From the NCBI GenBank assembly GCA_945861465.1, contig CAMAVB010000022.1, forward strand, positions 1-49,266: a DNA stretch of 49,266 bases. The letters are read 5' to 3'. Positions 43,915 through 49,266 of this stretch are shown here, one piece after another (within the stretch, counting starts at the first letter, position 1; each line of letters begins with the position of its first letter). The notes below the pieces were generated by a model. The model made no database searches. It was not told where the DNA came from and saw nothing but the letters and a program-made list of their open reading frames with translations. This DNA is from Candidatus Kuenenia stuttgartensis (GTDB lineage Bacteria; Planctomycetota; Planctomycetia; Planctomycetales; Planctomycetaceae). Both the position numbers and the translations under genes were made by a program.

Positions 43915-43967
43915 ACGGCAAGCCGCAGGCGTCGGTTTCTGGTTTCGCCTGCGCCTCGCCGTTAAAC
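43912..43967. repeat. Family B hairpin, copy B3, fused to A5
   Basis: CTTAACGGCAAGCCGCAGGCG and a GCGCCTCGCCGTTAAAC arm form an imperfect hairpin. Compared with B1 the first few bases are replaced by the end of A5, so the elements are joined without a spacer. Confidence 0.75.
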
Positions 43968-44333
43968 GAAAATGCCTGATTTGAAGACTCAATCGACAGT
44001 CTCCGAGGCGGATGGGGTTGTGGTATGCGTCGTGTTTTTTTCGCCCACCATCTTTACTCACCGATCTGGGCAAGCGGAAATTTCAAATTTGAGACGCCGC
44101 AAAACCCGACGAAGAATCGCAAAAATGAAAAAACCTGTGCCCGAAATTGGCTCAACTCCAGGCATTCGATTGGCATCCATCCGTTAAGTCGTCATAGTTC
44201 AAACTGGGCACTGCAGGTGCGATCGTCTGCGTCCGCAGCAAAGCCTGCTGCCCGATTCAAACAAATGTGTTCGGATCCATCGCGTCGTGTCGATGCAGGT
44301 TGCCTGAACATTGTTACTTCGAAAGTTGCTTCC
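43968..44333. other. Gene-free stretch before the FKBP gene
   Basis: These 366 bp lie between the A5/B3 repeat block and the FKBP start. Open frames running through here show no domain and are not supported by a ribosome binding site. The FKBP promoter should lie here; I could not fix it. Confidence 0.4.
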
Positions 44334-45074
44334 ATGGTATTTCGTACATGTGTCTTATTCCTCCTGATCACGGCAGCCGTTCCCGTAATTGCACAGAATG
44401 AGGCTCAAGAAAAAGGAGAAGCACCAAAATTGGAAACTCCAAACGACAAGGCGAGTTACTCCATCGGCTACAACATCGGCAAAGACATTCTGAACAAGGA
44501 ACTTGACCCAAATCCGGCAGCACTGGTCGCTGGCATCACGGCAGCACTCGCGGGTGAGAAGTCTGTTTTAAGCCCTACGGAAATTGATGCGGCCTTCAAA
44601 GCGATGAAGTCAGAAATGCAGGAAAAAGCGCTAGCAAAATCGGCAAGCAACCTGAAGGACGGCAAAGCCTTTCTGGAAGCGAACAAAGCCAAAGACGGCG
44701 TCAAAGTAACAAAGTCCGGCTTGCAGTATATTGTGCTCAAGGAAGGCTCAGGTGCCAAACCGACCCGCGAGAGTACAGTTTCAACACACTATCGCGGAAA
44801 GTTGATCGATGGCACGGTGTTTGACAATTCTTATGAAGGCGATGAACCGACTGAAGCCGACAAGCCTGCTTCATTTGGCGTGACGCAGGTCATCAAGGGT
44901 TGGACCGAAGCTCTACAATTGATGAAAGTCGGAGCGAAGTACCGTTTGTTCCTGCCAAGTGAACTGGCGTACGGCGAAAATGGTCCTCCAGGCATCGGCC
45001 CGAATTCCGTCTTGGTATTTGACATCGAACTGGTAGCGTCAGAGGACGGACAGGCAGACAACGGGGATAAGTAA
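44334..45074 (+). CDS. Exported FKBP-type peptidyl-prolyl cis-trans isomerase
   Basis: The 246-aa protein starts at ATG 44334 with a signal peptide (MVFRTCVLFLLITAAVPVIAQ). The dimerisation-type N-terminal domain carries SYSIGYNIGKDILNKEL, as in FkpA/MIP proteins. The catalytic domain has VSTHYRGKLIDGTVFDNSY and ELAYGENGPPGIGPNSVLVFDIELV. It should catalyse proline isomerisation and chaperone folding of exported proteins. The reading frame is open far upstream but without coding character. A family A repeat and then a terminator follow the stop. Confidence 0.93.
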   Translation: MVFRTCVLFLLITAAVPVIAQNEAQEKGEAPKLETPNDKASYSIGYNIGKDILNKELDPNPAALVAGITAALAGEKSVLSPTEIDAAFKAMKSEMQEKALAKSASNLKDGKAFLEANKAKDGVKVTKSGLQYIVLKEGSGAKPTRESTVSTHYRGKLIDGTVFDNSYEGDEPTEADKPASFGVTQVIKGWTEALQLMKVGAKYRLFLPSELAYGENGPPGIGPNSVLVFDIELVASEDGQADNGDK

Positions 45075-45179
45075 TAAGGACTGAGACAGAAATAGGTGGG
45101 GCACGATTCCATCGTGCCGGGCACGTTAAAAACGTGCCCCACGTCCTGAAGGCGAAGGTTATTTTTGCGCCGGTCCTAA
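45075..45179 (-). repeat. Family A element, copy A6, immediately after the FKBP stop
   Basis: It begins TAAGGACTGAGACAGAAATA directly at the base after the FKBP stop codon, so its TAA forms a second in-frame stop. Both hairpins are intact and it ends GCGCCGGTCCTAA. It separates the gene from its terminator at 45216. Confidence 0.88.
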
Positions 45180-45215
45180 CCCGAATTCCAGAAAGCAAAC
45201 CGTCGAACTTTGAAG

Positions 45216-45244
45216 CCCGGCTCGTTCCACAGAGCCGGGTTTTT
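45216..45244 (+). terminator. Rho-independent terminator after FKBP
   Basis: CCCGGCTC and GAGCCGGG form an 8-bp GC-rich stem with an 8-nt loop, followed by TTTTTCTTTTT. It serves the rightward FKBP transcript, 142 bp past the stop with a family A element in between. On the other strand no T-run is present. Confidence 0.85.
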
Positions 45245-45254
45245 CTTTTTCCGT

Positions 45255-46046
45255 TCACTTCGCCGGCGTTTCGAACGCTTCCTCAAAAAAAGATCGCATG
45301 GCCATCCATGATCGCTTGTCGGCCCTCTCGTTGTAGGCCGCGCCGCGTGAATTGTCGCTGCCAGCCATTGGCTGCGTGAAGGAATGCACAGCACCGGAAT
45401 ACTCAATCATTTGCCAGTCAACACCAGCGTTGTTCAGTTCGGATTTGAACGCTGCAATTTCAATCGCTGGAACAAATGGGTCATCCGCTCCATGGCAAAC
45501 CAGGATTCTGGTTTTAATATTTTTTCCGAGTCCCGGTTGAGGCGAATCGAGACCCCCGTGAAAACTCACGGCACCGGAGATATCAGCTCCGCTTCGCGCA
45601 AGTTCAATGGCACCAGTCCCGCCAAAACAATAGCCGATCGCCGCGATGCGATTCTTCGCGACCCCCTCCATACCCCGAAGCTGTTCCAGTCCGATCGTCA
45701 AGCGACGGCGATAGAGTTCGCGGTCTTTTTTGTAAACGCCCGCCTGCTTCGCTGCTTCCGGCTGATTCGCGGGGCGGGTGCCTTTACCGTAAACATCCAA
45801 TGCGAACGCGACATAGCCAAGTTCGGCCAGCTGTTTGCAACGGCTCTTCTCGTAGTCGGTGAGTCCCAACCATTGATGTACAACCAGCACTCCCGGAACC
45901 GGCTTCTCGACTTTCGCTGAATCCCATGCGACAAAACCTTCCAAGGCCACGTCGCCGTCACTGTAATGAACGACCCGTGACTTGATCTCCGCATCGGCTG
46001 GATTCAGAAAGACGGTAACTAGCAAGAAAGCGGCAATGAGTCGCAT
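45255..46046 (-). CDS. Exported dienelactone hydrolase family protein
   Basis: The 263-aa protein has a signal peptide (MRLIAAFLLVTVFLNPADAE). The dienelactone hydrolase domain carries VHQWLGLTDYEKSRC, the nucleophile elbow GYCFGGTGA (Cys), Asp in GADDPFVP and His in GAVHSFTQP, so the Cys-Asp-His triad is complete. It should hydrolyse a lactone or ester in the periplasm. ATG at 46046 is supported by an AAAGGTGA site; an upstream ATG was rejected. Confidence 0.9.
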   Translation of the reverse strand: MRLIAAFLLVTVFLNPADAEIKSRVVHYSDGDVALEGFVAWDSAKVEKPVPGVLVVHQWLGLTDYEKSRCKQLAELGYVAFALDVYGKGTRPANQPEAAKQAGVYKKDRELYRRRLTIGLEQLRGMEGVAKNRIAAIGYCFGGTGAIELARSGADISGAVSFHGGLDSPQPGLGKNIKTRILVCHGADDPFVPAIEIAAFKSELNNAGVDWQMIEYSGAVHSFTQPMAGSDNSRGAAYNERADKRSWMAMRSFFEEAFETPAK

Positions 46047-46265
46047 AAACTTCACCTTTCGTTTTTCAGAAACTTTCACGAGATTCATAACGTCCGGCAA
46101 TTGTCAGGAGTATCCAGGATCTCGGCGAGGCGTTGAGCCAGAACAGGCTGATATCTAATGATCCAGGAACGGTCGATCAACCCCACGCTGGCCATGTCTT
46201 CCAGTGGGCTCGCAGAGTCCCGGTGGCTTGAAATTCCCGCAAAAATCAGGACTCACGCTTGTGGA

Positions 46266-46293
46266 TTGAAAAAAGTGCCAAACCGAGTACAAT
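46266..46293 (+). promoter_or_regulatory. Sigma-70-type promoter of rpsO
   Basis: TTGAAA (46266-46271) and TACAAT (46288-46293) are spaced by 16 bp, close to the sigma-70 consensus. A start near 46300 would leave a leader of about 120 nt before the rpsO ATG, long enough for S15 autoregulation, though I did not identify a pseudoknot. The gene-free interval 46047-46422 holds nothing else of note. Confidence 0.65.
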
Positions 46294-46422
46294 GAGGGGC
46301 TTGTGGCGGAGGGCTGTCCTTGCCGCTTTTCTTCAATCGCCCATTTTGGCGTTCAAGGGTATTGTTCGCAAGTCGATTGCGATGGTATTCCCGCGAGATG
46401 GGTTTGTGTCTGTGGAGTTGAA

Positions 46423-46692
46423 ATGTCGATCAGTCTGGAACAAAAAAAGAAGATTATGGAGGAGCATGCAAAGACACCGGGTGACACAGGGTCGCCGGAG
46501 GTTCAAATTGCAGTTCTGACGGCTGAGATCCAGATCATTACAGAGCACTTGCAGACGCATCCTAAAGACTATTCAAGTCGTCGTGGATTGCTGTCAAAAG
46601 TCAGTCGCCGACGTCAATTCCTTGATTACCTGAAGCGAGATGATCTCAATCGTTATGTATCGATTATCACTCGTCTGAATATCCGAAAGTAG
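46423..46692 (+). CDS. rpsO: 30S ribosomal protein S15
   Basis: The 89-aa product has the exact family length. It starts MSISLEQKKKIMEEHAKTPGDTGSPEVQIA and ends RYVSIITRLNIRK, with the conserved SSRRGLLSKVSRRRQFLDYLK core that contacts 16S rRNA helices. ATG at 46423 follows a GGAG site. It is followed 354 bp later by pnp, the classical rpsO-pnp arrangement. Confidence 0.97.
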   Translation: MSISLEQKKKIMEEHAKTPGDTGSPEVQIAVLTAEIQIITEHLQTHPKDYSSRRGLLSKVSRRRQFLDYLKRDDLNRYVSIITRLNIRK

Positions 46693-46700
46693 ATTGATCG

Positions 46701-46734
46701 GGCGTTGCTGTGGTTTCACCCGGCAACGCCTTTT
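46701..46734 (+). terminator. Intergenic terminator/attenuator between rpsO and pnp
   Basis: GGCGTTGC and GCAACGCC form an 8-bp stem with a 14-nt loop followed by TTTTCTGC. It lies 8 bp after the rpsO stop and would reduce transcription into pnp. The remaining 46735-47046 must hold any separate pnp promoter, which I could not identify. Confidence 0.75.
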
Positions 46735-47046
46735 CTGCTTTCTATTGTGTCGTTTGGTGTAGGTTTCGTTTTCGTTGGAAGTGAAGTTGACTGCTGCCGC
46801 AGGTTCGTAGCGGATTGCCGCATCCTGTGGTGACTTTGAGTTGTCGGAAAATTGCAGGCCGGTTATTAGACGCCCCCGATTTTGGAAGGTGTTGATCTCT
46901 TTCGTCTGTTGGCAGTTGAGCGTACATGGTTCGCTGCTGCGTCCTTTCCTGATGTCGTAGAAGTTGCTGCACGAGCGTTGAATTTGACCTTCGATCCTGC
47001 CTGCGATGCAGTCCGTTTACCGGCTGGTCCGGGTAAGGAAGTTGTT

Positions 47047-49173
47047 GTGAAGAAAGTTACTGTTGAGATTGATTTTGCAGGTCGTAAGTATTCATTAACC
47101 ACCGGTGAACTGGCGAAACAGGCCAGCGGTGCCGTGATGATCCAGCATGGCGACACCAGTGTGTTTGTCGCTGCTCAGACCGGCCCAGGTCGTCCAGGGA
47201 TGGATTTTTTCCCCCTGCAGGTTGATTATCGTGAACGTCTGGCGGCTGCTGGAAAATTTGCGGGCGGATATCTTAAACGTGAAGGTCGACCGACCACTCG
47301 CGAAGTGTTGACCAGCCGCCTGACTGACCGCCCAATTCGTCCATTGTTCCCGAAAGGGTTTCGCGACGAAGTTCAGATCATGGGCAATGTCATGTCGTGT
47401 GACGGCGTAAATGATCCGGACGTTTTGAACATCACCGCCGCCAGCGCCGCACTGATGATCTCCGGGATGCCGTTCAAAGGCCCGATCGCTGCTGTACGAG
47501 TTGGCTTGATTGACGATCAGTTCATCCTGATGCCGACTCGTGAGCAAATGGAAACCAGCAAGCTGGATCTGGTTGTGGCAGGTTCCCGGACTGCGGTGCT
47601 GATGATTGAAGGCTTCGGCAACCAGATTCCTGAGAAGGAAATGGGAGACGCCATCATGTTTGCACATCAGCACATTCAGACCCTGTGTGCCCTGCAACTG
47701 GATCTGGTGAAACAGTCGGGTGCCGCTGCGGCTGTGTTTCCGCAACCTGTTGCCAACCCGTTCTTCGAAAAGCTGAAGACGGATGCGTACAAACAACTGC
47801 AGGACGCGAAGCTGACCAAAATCAAGCAGGAACGAGCCGAAAAGGTTCGAGAATTGAAGAAATCGCTGATTGCAAAGTATTTCCCGGACGATGCTGCGAC
47901 TACTGTCGATGGTCTGACGAAAGCTCAGTTCGGCGAAGCATTTCACGATGTGGAAGAACGAGTTGTCCGCGATCTGATTCTTGCCGGCAAGCGTATCGAC
48001 GGACGAGTTCCGACGGATCTGCGATCTGTGAGCAGCAGCGTTTCGGTTCTGCCACGAGTCCATGGGTCTGCCGTGTTCACACGCGGTGAAACACAGTCCA
48101 TGGCCACTCTGGTCCTTGGGACAACTCGCGATCAGCAGAAGTTTGATGGTCTGTTCGGGGAAGATGCACAGCGATTCATGCTGCATTACTATTTTCCTTC
48201 GTTCTCCGTCGGCGAATGCAAGCCAATTCGAGGACCGGGACGCCGCGAAATCGGACACGGGTGTCTCGCAGAGAGATCGGTACTGCCCGTCATTCCACCG
48301 CCGGATAAGTTCCCGTACACGATTCGGATTCTCTCCGACATTCTGGAGTCCAATGGCAGCAGTTCTATGGCGTCCGTCTGCAGTGCCACGCTGGCACTGA
48401 TGGATGCCGGCGTTCCGATTCTGCAGCCGGTGGCAGGGATCAGTATCGGCCTGGTTGACGAAGGAAGTCGTTATACACTTCTGACCGACATCATGGGCGA
48501 CGAAGACCACTTCGGAGACATGGACTTCAAAATTGCAGGCACTGGTCGCGGTGTCACAGGAATTCAGCTGGACCTGAAAAACGAAGGGATCAGCGAAGAA
48601 ATTATTCGCGGCACGCTTGAACAGGCTCTGAAGGCACGCAAGGAATTGTTGCGAGAAATGTTGACTGCGATTCGTCGTCCGCGCAGTGAAGTGTCAGAAC
48701 ATGCTCCCAAGCTGGTTCAAACATCGATCAACCCGGAGAAGATCGGTCTGTTGATTGGTCCAGGCGGAAAAACCATCCGCGCGATTCAGGAAGAATCCGG
48801 TGCCCAGATCGACATCGCCGAAGACGGTACGGTCACGATTTCTGCTGTGAACGCTCAGTGTGCGGATATGGCACTGGCTCGCGTCGAAGCATTGTGCGAG
48901 GAGATTCAGCCTGGCCGTATTTACATGGGCAAGGTGACGTCCATTAAGGACTTTGGTGCCTTCATTGAAATTGCTCCTGGCAAAGACGGACTGTGTCACA
49001 TCAGTGAACTTTCCGACGGCTTTGTGAAGAATGTCTCAGACGTCTGCAAGATTGGCGACACGTTTGAAGTGAAGGTTATCGCAGTCGATGACCAGAACCG
49101 CGTGAAACTGTCAAGGAAAGCAGTCCTGTTGGCCTCAAGGCAGGATGCACCGGCAGACGACGACGAAGAATAG
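47047..49173 (+). CDS. pnp: Polyribonucleotide nucleotidyltransferase (PNPase)
   Basis: The 708-aa protein has two RNase PH-like cores, the second with the catalytic-region MGDEDHFGDMDFKIAGT near residue 484. A KH domain (IGLLIGPGGKTIRAIQEESGAQ) and an S1 domain (GKVTSIKDFGAFIEIAPGKDGLCHISEL) follow. It degrades RNA 3' to 5' with phosphate and is part of RNA turnover. GTG at 47047 was chosen because AAGGAA lies six bases upstream; the frame is open much further up but without coding character. Confidence 0.96.
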   Translation: MKKVTVEIDFAGRKYSLTTGELAKQASGAVMIQHGDTSVFVAAQTGPGRPGMDFFPLQVDYRERLAAAGKFAGGYLKREGRPTTREVLTSRLTDRPIRPLFPKGFRDEVQIMGNVMSCDGVNDPDVLNITAASAALMISGMPFKGPIAAVRVGLIDDQFILMPTREQMETSKLDLVVAGSRTAVLMIEGFGNQIPEKEMGDAIMFAHQHIQTLCALQLDLVKQSGAAAAVFPQPVANPFFEKLKTDAYKQLQDAKLTKIKQERAEKVRELKKSLIAKYFPDDAATTVDGLTKAQFGEAFHDVEERVVRDLILAGKRIDGRVPTDLRSVSSSVSVLPRVHGSAVFTRGETQSMATLVLGTTRDQQKFDGLFGEDAQRFMLHYYFPSFSVGECKPIRGPGRREIGHGCLAERSVLPVIPPPDKFPYTIRILSDILESNGSSSMASVCSATLALMDAGVPILQPVAGISIGLVDEGSRYTLLTDIMGDEDHFGDMDFKIAGTGRGVTGIQLDLKNEGISEEIIRGTLEQALKARKELLREMLTAIRRPRSEVSEHAPKLVQTSINPEKIGLLIGPGGKTIRAIQEESGAQIDIAEDGTVTISAVNAQCADMALARVEALCEEIQPGRIYMGKVTSIKDFGAFIEIAPGKDGLCHISELSDGFVKNVSDVCKIGDTFEVKVIAVDDQNRVKLSRKAVLLASRQDAPADDDEE

Positions 49174-49185
49174 GCGAGGAACTTC

Positions 49186-49218
49186 ACAGGACGGGTTTTC
49201 GAACCCGTCCTGTTTTAT
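49186..49218 (+). terminator. Rho-independent terminator of pnp
   Basis: The arms ACAGGACGGGTT and AACCCGTCCTGT form a perfect 12-bp stem with a TTCG loop, followed by TTTATT. It lies 12 bp after the pnp stop. The convergent partial gene ends inside the T-run, so the hairpin probably serves both. Confidence 0.9.
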
Positions 49219-49266
49219 TCGTTCACCGCACGCACCGTGCGATTCATCACATGCACAATCCCGATT
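49216..49266 (-). CDS. Partial C terminus of a leftward gene
   Basis: One minus-strand frame reads to the window edge without a stop and ends in ..IVHVMNRTVRAVNE followed by TAA at 49216-49218. Its stop overlaps the end of the pnp terminator, as expected for convergent genes. Only about 16 residues are visible, so identity is unknown and the call is weak. Confidence 0.35.

Noticed and set aside
46882-47046. Upstream extension of PNPase
   Set aside because: The frame is open, but the peptide is unlike PNPase N termini; a well-spaced AAGGAA before GTG 47047 marks the start.
47095-48510. Long minus-strand open frame of 471 codons
   Set aside because: It lies antisense within pnp, which has strong domain evidence; the frame is a by-product of its codon use.

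Overview
The window looks like chromosomal DNA of a planctomycete (Planctomycetota, probably close to the Planctomycetaceae). The evidence is the gene content: a DUF1501 protein, a PVC-type dehydrogenase fused to a heme-binding domain, a DUF5077/DUF3472 protein, a giant secretin, a multiheme cytochrome lipoprotein with TPRs, a fused cobA-hemD, and many intergenic palindromic repeats. I cannot name the genus from sequence alone. I see no rRNA, tRNA, CRISPR array, phage or complete insertion sequence.

Layout. 1-8.9 kb: a block flanked by two nearly identical 124-bp inverted MITE-like elements. It holds a triple helix-turn-helix repeat protein, repeat arrays, a Gfo/Idh/MocA oxidoreductase, a rightward group of D-2-hydroxyacid dehydrogenase, Ldh_2-type dehydrogenase and FGGY kinase (a probable sugar or sugar-acid pathway), then leftward DUF1501 and WXG100-like genes. 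9.1-13.2 kb: one 1354-aa exported fusion (alpha/beta hydrolase, beta-propeller dehydrogenase, HEAT-like repeats, cytochrome c). 13.3-17.3 kb: small genes, including a Phd-type antitoxin with an internally deleted PIN toxin, a zinc-ribbon membrane protein with no standard start codon, a possible HhH DNA glycosylase and an intact DUF433/DUF5615 toxin-antitoxin pair. 17.4-21.7 kb: a DnaE2-type polymerase and a TerC-family membrane protein. 21.9-25.6 kb: a second DUF433 antitoxin with a toxin cut off by the end of a heptaheme cytochrome/TPR lipoprotein gene, which follows a radical SAM gene. 26.2-31 kb: dodecin, CobA-HemD, a sigma-70 factor, a site-2 protease and an S4 protein. 31-38.3 kb: exported DUF3472 and isochorismatase-like proteins, a GT4 glycosyltransferase, a BON-like small protein, a parallel beta-helix protein and a lipoprotein. 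38.4-43 kb: a 1244-aa secretin with about seven N1-like modules and a small carboxypeptidase-regulatory-like protein. 43-49.2 kb: a hypothetical gene, an FKBP isomerase, a dienelactone hydrolase, then rpsO-pnp with recognisable promoter and terminators.

At least two families of short palindromic elements are scattered through intergenic DNA: six copies of a roughly 105-bp element (family A) and three of a 56-71-bp hairpin (family B). Several family A copies lie exactly at, or contribute, stop codons. The most unusual items are the stop-codon-abutting repeat family, the inverted pair bracketing the catabolic block, two antitoxins kept beside broken toxins, the variant WXG100 protein, the multi-N1 secretin, and the radical SAM/heptaheme lipoprotein pair. 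All functional calls come from reading motifs by eye; no search was run.
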